From Choanephora cucurbitarum (lineage: Eukaryota; Mucoromycota; Mucoromycetes; Mucorales; Choanephoraceae): DNA of 10,611 nt. Below are positions 1-8,414 of the stretch, one piece after another (position 1 is the first letter of the stretch; each line of letters begins with the position of its first letter). Below the pieces are notes generated by a model that searched no databases, was not told the DNA's origin, and saw nothing but the letters and a program-made list of their open reading frames with translations. Where the stretch lies: positions 1 through 10,611 of the forward strand of contig JAIWNI010000339.1 of the NCBI GenBank assembly GCA_025331435.1, given 5' to 3'. A program made the position numbers and the translations under genes.

Positions 1-1000
1 TGTGTGGTAGTGAAGTCTATCGCCTTTGGTATAGCTAGGTGTGGTTGAGGTTGTTCTTTGTTTTGTTGTTGCTGTGGAAGTAGTGTTCTTTGATACAAGT
101 CTGGTTTGTATTACCCGGTTCCTGAAGTGGTAATAGCTGGCAACAGTTGTAACCAATTGAATTACCTTCCTTGCTTTGATGTCTACCCTCAGCCTGCTTA
201 CCTGTGTTGTCCTGAGTGCCTATTGCTTTGCATTCTAGTCTAGTTACCTTCTTTTCCCCTTTGCCTTGATCTGTATCTCTATATTTTGTTCTCTTTTCTT
301 TTGTTCTGATTATCATTATTTTATTTTTCTAATGTTTTATTTTTTCTTATATTTTATTTTCGTATTCCTATTTGATTTGTATTATTATCTGTTGTACCCT
401 TATTATTTCTATTAGCTCAGCAAGACCTTGTGCTCTTCTATTTGGGCTTATCAATTCTACTTGGTTACCTGGATTGTCTCTTTTGTCTTTTGGTGATATG
501 TGCACCTAGCTGCTGTGTCTCTCAGTAAGGTTTCAACAAGGTTTATGCAGTCAATTAGATCTGCGATCGATTTTAGTATGACAAGATACTGTCGTACTAT
601 GTTGACAGCTGAGAAGGTGTTGTACATGTTGTTCTTGGTTTGGGATGTACTCGTTACTACCTCTAAACCATATTTCTTTGAATCACTATTCCGTTTGGTA
701 TTACCGTGATTGTATCAGTTATTCTTTTTATTTTAGCGACTTGTATTTTATATTCTATCTCTGTTAATTATCTTTTTATGAGATCTTTTACTCTTATTCA
801 TCTTTATTCTTATTATTGATTTTTTTTCAATTGATATTTTTATTGATTTCTAAAATATATTACTACTGTTACATAGTACCTTTAAATTCTATCTTTAAAG
901 CGTTCAAATGCCTAGTTCCTATATTATTTTCTCCCTTAGTATAATCGATAGTCTTTTACAGTCTTCTATCTCCCTTTGTATTTGTTGTTTTCACTTGTTC
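1..1000. other. T-rich region with unidentified minus-strand coding remnants
   Basis: The + strand is strongly T/pyrimidine-rich, so the minus strand is A-rich, as is often seen in old retroelement sense strands. No intact gene is visible. On the minus strand there is an open frame of 93 codons at 316-35, rich in Lys, Gln, Asn and Thr with no recognisable domain. A more protein-like fragment lies at 714-457 and is listed separately. Between and to the right of these, all frames are full of stops. The region could be the eroded end of a retroelement or an old gene. No target-site duplication, long terminal repeat or known motif was found. Confidence 0.3.
457..714 (-). pseudogene. unidentified 85-codon coding remnant
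   Basis: The minus strand is open for 85 codons between a TGA at 717-715 and a TAG at 459-457, in a neighbourhood where frames are otherwise stop-rich. The product is not low complexity. After a polar start it contains the amphipathic stretch MYNTFSAVNIVRQYL, followed by LVETLLRDTAARC, which looks like two helices. A CAG/GTAACC sequence starting at 471 could be a splice donor just before the stop, so this might be an internal exon rather than a truncated frame. The start codon is unclear, and the only internal ATG is 32 codons in. I do not recognise the family. The overlapping + strand frame at 500-709 is taken as its antisense shadow, because the minus-strand product has the better helix pattern. 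Confidence is low. Confidence 0.25.
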
Positions 1001-1663
1001 GAATCAAAGGTAACATACGGATTGGAAATAAAGTTGTCAGATCAAGAGCATTACTTCGTTGTATGTATCAGTTTCCAAAAGGGGACGAAGCACGTCGGAA
1101 AATTGCACATGCGGGCCGGATTCTGACATATGAAGTTGTCAGAATATAGGCAGACACCGGGGGTCATTTACCAGCCAAATTTCAACTCTTTCAATTTTGC
1201 TCCAAATGCTCCCAAACTTTGCATGGAGCTTCTTTTACATATCAACATCACATTTCTCTAAAATAAACGATATCTCTACTGCCAAAATTCATTGTTATAA
1301 GTGATACCATTTTACACTGTAATTTTGTATGCTAGGAAAATCTTTGAAAAAAAAATCACAAGTACTTTCGAAACCCGATAAGGCATACAGGTTGGGGTGC
1401 ACCTAAGAAATTGAGTGGGCCAAGTGAGTGCCTAAAGAAGGCTACACGCACTCTCCCAGTGCTAAATGTGAACATGTAACGAATTCGCCCTCTATCAATG
1501 TGGATGTATACCCATAGAGTGTTTGCATTTGAAGTGGTATCTTAAATACGGAAAAAACAATATTCAAATCTAACATCTAAAGTATATGAATCATAACTCA
1601 ACATCGATTTTTTCTTTATACATCTTCTCAGCACACGTACAACATTATCTTACCAAAATCAAA
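1001..1663. other. noncoding region upstream of gene A
   Basis: There is no supportable gene here. Base composition is more balanced than on either side. The segment holds a 9-bp-stem hairpin (1120-1145), an 11-bp direct repeat AAGTTGTCAGA (1031-1041 and 1133-1143) that overlaps it, and a smaller hairpin GCACT/AGTGC (1448-1462). The last part should contain the gene A promoter. A weak TATA-like TTAAATA lies at 1542-1548, about 116 bp before the ATG, and another AT-rich motif TTTATAC lies near 1615. The abrupt change of composition suggests a separate inserted piece, possibly a small non-autonomous element, but no ends were proved. Confidence 0.3.
1120..1145. repeat. perfect 9-bp inverted repeat (hairpin)
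   Basis: ATTCTGACA at 1120-1128 is the exact reverse complement of TGTCAGAAT at 1137-1145, with an 8-base loop. Part of the right arm also occurs as a direct copy at 1031-1041. It may be a transposon-end or protein-binding palindrome, or chance. Nothing downstream behaves like a terminator context. Confidence 0.4.
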
Positions 1664-2631
1664 ATGAGCATTACCCGCAAAGAATTTGAAGCTTTCTTAC
1701 AAAGATTTTCCAAAACCGAAAACAACGTTGTTGATCTTCGTAGAGAAATGCAAAGTCTTAGAAAAGAGATGAAAGCCTTCAACGAAAATGTGACAAGATC
1801 CAACAACATCTTGTCCAAGCTTTCTTCATGTGAAGGTACAGTCCGTTTAACAGAAATATACAATACCATCCTTAACCTCGCTTTTTTCTACATAACACGA
1901 AGGTGATTCAGTCCAATAGATCCACCGAAGAAAGACAGGTCTTGCCTTTTGACCAGATCCACTTTCCATCAACTGGGTCGTTAGGTGGTGACTACAACAA
2001 ACATGATGACGAACGTATCGATAGATTCCTCAATCAATGGCTGGGTCCGGATGGTGCTGTTCAACAAGATGAATACGCCGATGTCTCTGACAATAAAACT
2101 GAGCAGCTCAAATATTACAGAGACATCCTTAATACGCATGGTAAAACTGTTTGTACAATGATGGTAAGGCAGTTCGATATTGATCAGGTTGATCGGTGGG
2201 ATTGGTCCTACACCAAGGTGCCAAAAGAAAGACGACATGCAGCTTGGGAACAAATACGCCAGTTCTGCGTGTGGAGTAATATCCCCACTTATCGTTGCAT
2301 AAACTTTTGGTTGGAAGATGTCTTGCTCAAAAAGTATTATCGTCGTGTAACCAGACCAAAGAAAGATGAAGTAATGCATAGTTTTCTACACTCTAGTTTA
2401 TTTCTACTTATTAGTTTGTCTTTATTGTAGTCAAATGCCGAAGACCAAGTAACAAGCAATCAGCATGAGGCTGTAGACGTTCAACAATTAGACGCTCGTC
2501 AGCAAACTGCAGATGATGACGACGTTGAATTAATCGATGATCCATTTGGATCATTACCTTTGGTGCAATATCAAAGCGATGACGACGCCGGTGAGAGTTC
2601 ATCACACACTCCACCCATTAAAAGAAGGTAG
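1664..2631 (+). CDS. gene A: coiled-coil/Myb-like-motif protein, three exons
   Basis: Proposed exons are 1664-1835, 1931-2370 and 2431-2631 (TAG), giving 270 residues. Exon 1 (57 codons) is charged and helical with heptad-like spacing (DLRREMQSLRKEMKAF), a likely coiled coil. Exon 2 ends in a probable DNA-binding segment: W147/W149, YTKVPKERR (151-159), W163, then IPTYRCINFW (175-184) and a basic tail KKYYRR. Exon 3 is acidic (DDDDVELIDD; DDDAGE) and ends PPIKRR, a possible nuclear signal. Intron 2 (2371-2430, 60 nt, GTAATG...TGTAG) is in phase 0. Intron 1 is less certain: donor 1836, and the only close phase-compatible acceptor is 1930 (95 nt), while the best-looking acceptor at 1902 would hit a stop. 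ATG 1664 (AAAATG) was preferred over an in-frame ATG at 1586 because exon 1 then matches gene B (55 codons). The paralogy with gene B is the main evidence that it is real. Function is unknown; a nuclear DNA-binding role is inferred. Confidence 0.7.
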
Positions 2632-4531
2632 TTAATTTATATCGATCTTGTCTCTACCTTTACTAACATTTTTGTTACTAGTAGACGAACTGATGCATTT
2701 GAAGAATGAATGAATTAGTCATCTCTTCTTTTTTTTTATTCTTCTTAATCTTGCAACCTTTTTTCCAATACCTGCTTTTCCAACTGTGTTTCTTTCTGTA
2801 TGATAAATAATGGGTTGAGTGGTTGGCATCTATTCACTGCGTAGATTCGAGGTTTTTAAAGTCGTTGCTTTCATATATACTATTAATGATTCCTTATAAT
2901 TATAAATCAGTTTTGTTGACTGTTTCTTTCCTTCATTCTTACCTTCATGGTATGTGCGTCTACATGGCGTTTCTTTTCCACAGAGCTGCTTGCGATGGAA
3001 CACTATCTAGGTTTAGAATGAGCTCACTAATAAGTCATTTGGAACCTTCTAAAAGAACCTGAGATACTTTCGCTCTTTGTATTTGAGTTTCTCTTTTCGG
3101 AAGCAAGTTTCACTCTGTTTGTGTATAGTTATCCTCATATCATCTAACAGCCTTATGATACTATATGCTTCTTCAAAATTAAAAGGCTATTTATGTTTAT
3201 GTGAATTGATTTCTCAGCCAATAGCATCCATTCTAATTTTAAGCCTCATTATATCCACCCAAACAAGAACACAATTTATTATTTTTTTTCTTTTTTTTTC
3301 TAATGACCTTGGAAGCCGAGATACTCATGTAAGTTAAACTTCTAGTGCATTGCTCAAGGGCTCACCAGTTGAATCAGTTGACAGAGTCAAATTGTCCGTT
3401 GAATTAGAACAACCAACTACTCAGTACTTTTTCGACAACTGATGAATGCACTGCTCTTCTATCAACCACTTTTTTTCACGACTACTTCTGGGACATTGAA
3501 TCAGGTAAATATTATAAAATTACGTTAGTCATTCAAACTAACTAACCAGCTGCAAATAGTGATTTGAATTATAGATTGATAGGCTTTCTTACATTCTTGA
3601 TGCACAAAGTACAAGATACAAAAATGTTTAGTAGCATCTCTATTCATTGTTAAATAGTGTCGAACGAAAAAGCCCTTCTGTGTTGATAGTAAGATATAGT
3701 TTCAAGTATGCTTTGGCATAACAGTTATCATTTTATTGACAAGAAGTACTAAAACGAGTATACAACTTTTGCTATAGGCTTGTTGTGTACGAGTGGTGTC
3801 GTTATAAATTAGCATATGATCTTCATGTTGGATATTTTTATATGGGCTCAAGTAGACAATTACTATCTAAAGATGTTTGGTTGTTAGTCTAGAAGACAAA
3901 TCATATGGTAAGTAAGGACGAGATTAAATAGGTTTATCTACAAAGCTTTGAGAGAACCTCATAGTCCAACATTATTAATTGTAGATTTTCTGTATTGTAT
4001 TTCAGTTTGATTGGTAGCAGCTTGATGGCATCAATAGTATCACACGTATGAATAAATGTTGTAAGCTTTCAACTGCACAGAAGAAATTGATGAGTGGGTC
4101 GGGGAATGTATATTGAAGAGAGGGCTTTAAGGTAACAATGGATGAAGAGGCATGGATAAGATCCGTGCATCACAACTAGCGAATGGATTGCATTTGATTT
4201 GATTTACATCAATCTCAGGTTGACGGCAAATGTATATTAGTTGTTGATAAGAGAGTTTATACTAGAGTATTATGTCAAATAGAAGTCATCCTTACGCAAC
4301 GTATATGATACTGAACTATTTAAGCAAATTTACTGCATCAGCGTTATATTGCCCATGCCGAATAAAAATGCAGCTTCTTTCTTAACACTCATCTCAATAT
4401 CTGAAATATAAAGATGTAGATTTAATCCACTCTAATGGCTATTTGCATTACAATCTCTAATGGATGATGAATTGCTTTGTAAAAGCAAGTTAAAGATTGT
4501 TAGCTTGATATATTACATCCGTTGAATATCT
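2632..4531. other. long gene-free region, partly pyrimidine-rich
   Basis: No frame on either strand gives a product with recognisable features. The first 700 bases are T/C-rich on the + strand and include the gene A 3' untranslated region. Frames such as 2823-3062 and 3077-3337 are Leu/Ser/Ile-rich translations of that skewed DNA. From about 3340 onward the sequence is AT-rich with frequent stops in all frames. It may contain the eroded 3' part (RNase H, long terminal repeat) of the Copia-like relic to its right, but I could not place those motifs. No tRNA, tandem repeat or clear inverted repeat was found. Confidence 0.4.
3282..3299 (+). repeat. poly-T tract (T8-C-T9)
   Basis: Eighteen bases of T interrupted by a single C, followed by CTAATG. 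It is low-complexity DNA; on the minus strand it would be a short poly-A stretch. There is no sign that it is a retroelement tail, since no coding sequence of that orientation abuts it. Confidence 0.6.
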
Positions 4532-4687
4532 TTAGTTTCCAGATGATACGGAGAGGATGATGTCTTTAGTCAAATGTGTATGTAACTTACAGTTTCTGAT
4601 ATTATTAAACATCAATTGCATATCAGTTAAGGATTTGTATTTACCATTTTTGGTAGTTTCGTCAACAAGATCGTCAACGCATATACC
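4532..4687 (-). pseudogene. reverse transcriptase fragment with VDDL motif
   Basis: This is a 51-codon open stretch between TAA 4690-4688 and TAA 4534-4532. It begins GICVDDLVDETTKNGKYK, where VDD matches the catalytic [YV]-V-D-D motif of Copia reverse transcriptases (usually YVDDL). The following residues resemble the helix after the catalytic turn. Just upstream, another frame reads YIIQNAKYGIIKSY, resembling the strand that normally precedes the catalytic motif, so a frameshift probably lies near 4690. Only the motif-level match supports the call. Confidence 0.35.
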
Positions 4688-4904
4688 TTATACGATTTGA
4701 TTATTCCATATTTGGCATTTTGAATGATATACTTCGTCATCTTATTGGCTGTATGATGACGTGTCGTTATGATATTTTACTTTCCAAACGTATTTGGTAT
4801 TTTTCCTTTTCCTTTCCTCTTTATTTTATTTATTTCCTCACATACTCATGTCGACCATCTTGTACACTGAATACGCTTAGCTGTCAAATACACGTTGCAA
4901 ACAG

Positions 4905-5114
4905 TCAGTCAACTTTTATTTCAGAACAAACCTGCGCCCCATATAGTTCAATCACTTTGAAAAAGCCGTCAATCAGTCTCTCTTTGAAGCATACCTTCTT
5001 TTTAAGCCAATCACCACGGCACATCTGAAATCTGAGATTGAATAAGGATGTGTATAATACACAGATTCCATGTCTAATACACATCCAGAAAATATAGAAT
5101 GAGGTTTTTGCTGG
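4905..5114 (-). pseudogene. reverse transcriptase fragment (Copia LYGLKQ region)
   Basis: This open stretch of 69 codons runs from after TAA 5117-5115 to TGA 4907-4905. The segment GDWLKKKVCFKERLIDGFFK followed by VIELYGAQVC lines up with the Copia block G-x-L-x-E-E-V-Y-x-x-x-P-x-G-F ... V-x-x-L-x-x-x-L-Y-G-L-K-Q. The LYG is exact, while the usual LKQ is replaced by AQV. LYG at 4946-4938 is about 89 codons before VDD, longer than the usual 50-55; a low-complexity purine stretch between them explains part of the excess. Upstream sequence is in other frames. This is the most convincing of the three relic pieces, but it was judged without a database search. Confidence 0.4.
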
Positions 5115-6078
5115 TTAAATGATGCAAAACTGTTTTATTTTGGTTTAAGTATATCTGGGCAGTGAAAAGAGTCCACCTGAGAAGTTTGAAGTTGATTCGA
5201 GATGATCAGCATCTCCAACTTGTTTTCATGTCAAATTTTTGAATTGGAAAAAAACTAAAGTCAAAAATAATGAGCAGCTGAATCATTTTCAAGCAGGGAA
5301 AAGAGAAAAAAAAGAAGATGAAAAATATTAAGTCAATGTGAGCTCAATTTTAAATAATGAGAACAATCAGTCATTTCCTAAAAGAGAATGTTTAAGAAAT
5401 GAGTCTATAAGCGTGTTTCATCTTTGGCGAATAGTAAAGAAGCGAAATTGAAGCAGTAAGAGTAAGCAAGCAAGTGAATTTTTCTATCTCTTTTGTGCAA
5501 CTCAAGTACGGAATATGTAGAGAAGGTAATATCGACGCTCAACAAGATCAATGAAAGTGAAGGAAATATTAAAAAAAAGATTCGTTTGTGTTACCTAGTG
5601 GAGGAATAGAATCCTGAAAACCTCTGTAAAGAAACGTAAAGCGAAGATGTGAATGACATTTCGGACAAAGAAGCAAGTTTTTGTCTCTGTGAAACCACTA
5701 ATTTGAATCAAGGTAAGGTTTGTAAGCCAACACACTTGAAGCATTTAATAACCCAATTGTATAATAATACCAGACTTCGACTCATTCTCAATCAAAGTAT
5801 TTAATCCATAAACAGAAATCACATTTTTCATGAAAACTATCCTGAAGTTTGTACCTTTAATGTCTAATAATCTTTATATATCATATGGTAAGAAAGATAA
5901 GAGTGTCCATGATTGCTGTTAAGTGTTTCTGGTCGTTGTTTAGTCTATTCTTGTCAACGATCTTAGTCGCATTGAGTTGCATCACTTCATCATGGTGCAC
6001 TTAGATCTAAACGGTCAGTTAGATTCAATAAAAAATAACCGGTATATCTGTTATCCATTCTACAGCTTTCTTACTTTG

Positions 6079-6273
6079 TTAGCAACGATATGTATCATGT
6101 CTACTTGCATTCTCTTTGTTCAAAACATACCTTCTGAATCGATCTAAAATATACAGAATAAAACCATTCGTTCATCTCAACTGTAGTAACTTTTTAAATA
6201 CTGCATTTGACCTTTCAAAGTATTTCACCACGATGTTGAGACATATGTTGATTGCACAACAAATAAATGGTTT
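6079..6273 (-). pseudogene. integrase core fragment (Copia-like)
   Basis: Two consecutive open pieces in the same frame, 6273-6175 and 6171-6082, are separated by one TGA (6174-6172). Key words are VVKYFERSNAVFKKLLQL, resembling the conserved Y-F-L-K-x-K-S-x-V-F-x-x-F helix, and ILDRFRRYVLNKE, resembling the S-D-R-G-G-E-Y-V-N-K-E-F motif that carries the second catalytic Asp. The two Gly of that motif are lost. The motifs are in the correct order and spacing for a rve-type integrase. The first Asp and the final Glu were not found. Confidence 0.35.
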
Positions 6274-6276
6274 TCA

Positions 6277-6793
6277 CTTTACCAATAGGCTTCATTTGAA
6301 TACGTTGAGAATATTTCAAAAAAGCTTTATTCCGAGAGAATCATTCAATAGCTGAAGTTACGTTGTCAACTGGATACTGATCAAATAAAGCTTAGTGTGA
6401 GTGATTTGCAAGTAAGGCTCTATTGTCAACTTGATGCAATACTAGTGCATGCCTTTCGTTGGAAAGCTCTAAAAAAAGTAAAAGATGGAAAAAGCCTCAA
6501 TACTCACCAAGTCTGACGTAGTCTAAAAAGAAGCTGTTACGATTGGCTAAAAGGAATCTAGATTATTCGTGAAACAGACTTCCGTCTCAAATAACGACTC
6601 TTCAAATTAGGTAGGCTTACAATTCGATGGTATTAAATTGGTTTTTAAGAGTGGCACATGTCTGTTGATAAGGAAAACGAAGTATTTTATTTTCAAAAAA
6701 TTAAAGGGAAACAGAGTATCAATGGGGATACTCAATCCTTCTAATAGTTGATGCTTAATATAAATGAGAGAATTATTTTATAAGTCTTAGCAC
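6277..6793. other. noncoding region downstream of gene B
   Basis: No supportable gene. All frames carry frequent stops. If the Copia-like relic continues, its gag-pre-integrase part should lie here on the minus strand, but I could not recognise it. The right end (about 6740-6793) is AT-rich and should contain the gene B 3' untranslated region and polyadenylation site. Confidence 0.35.
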
Positions 6794-7624
6794 CTACTGT
6801 CTTTTGTTTGGAACTGCATTTAATTCATCAGAATCGGTTGTATCATCAGCTTCTGGATCATCGGCCTAAATATGCAACTGTTAGGACAAATAAAGCAATG
6901 GATTTAAATGCAATATATACCTTCATGTCAACACCTCTTTTGCGATTCCGATACATGTATTTCACAATGATATCGGATATCCATCGATTCTCACAACGGT
7001 TTACTGGTATACCTAGCTCTGTTGCCGTTGAATGATAGGTGTGGATCATTCGTTCCTGTTGTTCCAAATCCAACTTGCTAAATGCTTTTGATTTCCAATT
7101 GATACCTTTTAGCTTCATTGCTAATAACTCCTTATTCAGGACAATTGATCCAATTTCCTGCAAATCTTTGTAATAGGTATACATGGCAGAATTCTTCTCG
7201 TTGATCTGTCCCAAATCGCCTGATTCTGCTACAACTTCATTGCCTTTCCATGCTCTTATAAAGTATTCAATCCTTTTGATGTACATATCTGATTTGTCAC
7301 AATTCAACATTCTTCTGTCAGGTCTACGCAAGATAAGATCTCTAGGGATAAACTCCTGCGGCATAGATACTGATGATGGTTGCTCTGTTAATGCATGCTC
7401 TAAATCAAAATAGTTGAGCTACGCTATTATTTGTTGAAAAGCTAAAGACTGGTTTTACCTGTACGAAGGCTCTCTAACATGCTACCTATTTGTTGAACTT
7501 CAAACGAAAGTGCTCTGATTTGAAGACTTATATTCGATGAATTGCTTTCCAATGCATTCATTCTTTCTTCTAATCTGTTACATGCTGTGCTGATGTAGTG
7601 CAGTAAGTTTTTGTTGGATTCCAT
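6794..7624 (-). CDS. gene B: paralogue of gene A, intact three-exon gene
   Basis: Exons on the minus strand are 7624-7459, 7399-6921 and 6865-6794 (TAG at 6796-6794), together 717 nt for 238 residues. Intron 1 (7458-7400, 59 nt, GTAAAA...TTTAG) is in phase 1. Intron 2 (6920-6866, 55 nt, GTATAT...TTTAG) is in phase 0 and has a CTAAC branch site. Exon 1 (55 codons) is helical and coiled-coil-like. Exon 2 contains YIKRIEYFIRAW, then W157, FSKL (162-165), and IPVNRCENRW (186-195) followed by SDIIVKYMYRNRKR. The RC-x-NRW helix plus basic tail resembles a Myb/SANT recognition helix. Exon 3 is a short acidic tail (ADDPEADDTTDSDE) ending PNKRQ. The ATG at 7624 sits in AAAATGG context. Gene B is divergent from the transposase gene across about 790 bp. 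I infer nuclear DNA binding, possibly tied to the transposon. I do not recognise a named family. Confidence 0.8.
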
Positions 7625-7704
7625 TTTAGATTTCCAGTAAAAGTATAAATTTATGTGAAGAAAAAATGTAGATGGATATCAAACCGTCTCACAATCACAC
7701 TTGG

Positions 7705-7714
7705 TTATATATAA
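7705..7714 (-). promoter_or_regulatory. TATA box of gene B
   Basis: TTATATATAA lies 81-90 bp upstream of the gene B ATG. The motif is itself palindromic, so orientation is assigned from the gene. The stretch between it and the ATG has no upstream ATG and is pyrimidine/A-rich, as expected for a short fungal 5' leader. Confidence 0.5.
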
Positions 7715-8170
7715 CTTGAGCGGATAATTTTCATTGAATCAACATATGTTATTTGTATTTGATTGTATGAGTTCTCTTGTACACTTTTGTGGCATGAAAA
7801 GTTGATGCGAGTATTAACCGAGGTGATTTTTATGCATGTTTGGGAATTGCTATGAAGCTGTTTGCAAATCAACTGCATCACTTTTTTCCATTTCTTCATA
7901 AATGTTAATTTACCATAAACAAATTTAAAGGTGGTATAGTATGGTATAAACAAAGGCTATTGGACTTCATACTAATGCAAAAGGAAACTTGCTTTCGATA
8001 TATCATCATTCGAGTGTTAGGTTGTACAGCTTGATTGTCTATTTCATCTCTCATAGGAACTTGTCTTTTCAACGATGGCGTAATTCTCACATTGTATCAT
8101 CTATCACAATGTAGCAAAAGCTTAGCAACACAAAGAGGATGACCATCGCATTTGATTTTAGAGTTCAGTG

Positions 8171-8191
8171 ACGCTATGATATCATATGCGT
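8171..8191. repeat. near-perfect 21-bp palindrome
   Basis: ACGC at 8171-8174, the perfect 12-bp palindrome TATGATATCATA at 8175-8186, one unpaired T, then GCGT at 8188-8191. It lies in the divergent promoter about 100 bp before the transposase TATA box. It could be a binding site for a dimeric protein, such as the gene B product or the transposase. That role is inference. Confidence 0.45.
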
Positions 8192-8293
8192 AACACATTC
8201 ATTGTCATGCAAAATAAGGTTTCCTGTGCTCAAGCCAGGCATTAGATCATAAGTTGTTCAAAAACGTAGCGCACACTGATGAACCTCAGTAAG

Positions 8294-8301
8294 TATAAAT
8301 A
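8294..8301 (+). promoter_or_regulatory. TATA box of the transposase gene
   Basis: A consensus TATAAATA lies 114 bp before the lost start codon at 8415. The sequence after it (about 8325-8414) is pyrimidine-rich and free of ATG, consistent with a 5' leader. Confidence 0.55.
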
Positions 8302-8414
8302 GTCGTCTTTATTTCAGCTTTGATTGATCCTCATTCGAAAGAATACCAACGTTATTCTAACCCCTAAACTCTCATCCACTTTCACTTACCACTCTACCAC
8401 TTTAATTAATCACT

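Larger units (their letters stand above)
4532..6276 (-). mobile_element. decayed Ty1/Copia-like retrotransposon (minus strand)
   Basis: Three open fragments on the minus strand read in the pol order of Ty1/Copia elements. First comes an integrase-core-like piece (6273-6079), then a reverse-transcriptase piece with an LYG motif (5114-4905), then a piece with VDDL (4687-4532). The spacing between the integrase DR...Y..NKE motif and VDDL is about 490 codons, which fits a Copia pol. Fragments lie in different frames and are broken by stops and a purine-rich insertion near 4800-4835, so nothing here can be functional. I found no long terminal repeats, gag or RNase H, and the limits given are those of the recognisable pieces. 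Similarity was judged by eye only. It could be a chance resemblance, although strand, order and spacing all agree. Confidence 0.4.
7625..8414. promoter_or_regulatory. divergent intergenic region between gene B and the transposase
   Basis: About 790 bp lie between the gene B start (-) and the expected transposase start (+). Each side has a TATA motif at 80-120 bp from its start codon. Small open frames in it (for example 7953-7705 and 8090-7905 on the minus strand) have no protein character and overlap the TATA element or lack start context. A 21-bp near-perfect palindrome sits at 8171-8191. If both genes belong to one transposon, this is its internal bidirectional promoter. If not, one transposon end should lie inside it. 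Confidence 0.5.

Noticed and set aside
500..709. Plus-strand open frame of 69 codons
   Set aside because: It lies antisense to the more protein-like minus-strand fragment 714-457, and its product shows no domain, signal or start context.
997..1005. GTTCGAATC, like the B box of a tRNA gene
   Set aside because: No A box, acceptor stem or cloverleaf can be folded around it.
1645..2614. Minus-strand open frames at 1869-1645, 2379-1981 and 2614-2411
   Set aside because: They are antisense shadows of gene A exons, whose + strand exon structure is supported by the paralogue.
2823..3337. Two + strand open frames of 79 and 86 codons
   Set aside because: They are Leu/Ser/Ile-rich translations of pyrimidine-skewed DNA, with no conserved motif or splice context.
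3838..3855. Plus-strand LYGLK-stop, resembling the Copia LYGLKQ motif
   Set aside because: It is a five-residue match with no supporting sequence on either side in any frame, and on the opposite strand to the better relic.
4720..5028. Plus-strand open frame of 102 codons
   Set aside because: It overlaps the minus-strand reverse-transcriptase-like fragment and is composed of Ser/Phe/Leu from T-rich DNA, so it is best read as its antisense.
3901..5892. Exact 12-bp repeat TCATATGGTAAG at 3901-3912 and 5881-5892
   Set aside because: Repeats of this length are expected by chance in 10 kb of AT-rich DNA, and the flanks do not match.
8289..8317. GTAAGT...TTTCAG, an intron-like span of 29 nt
   Set aside because: It is too short to splice and it contains the TATA box; the match to splice consensus is taken as coincidence.
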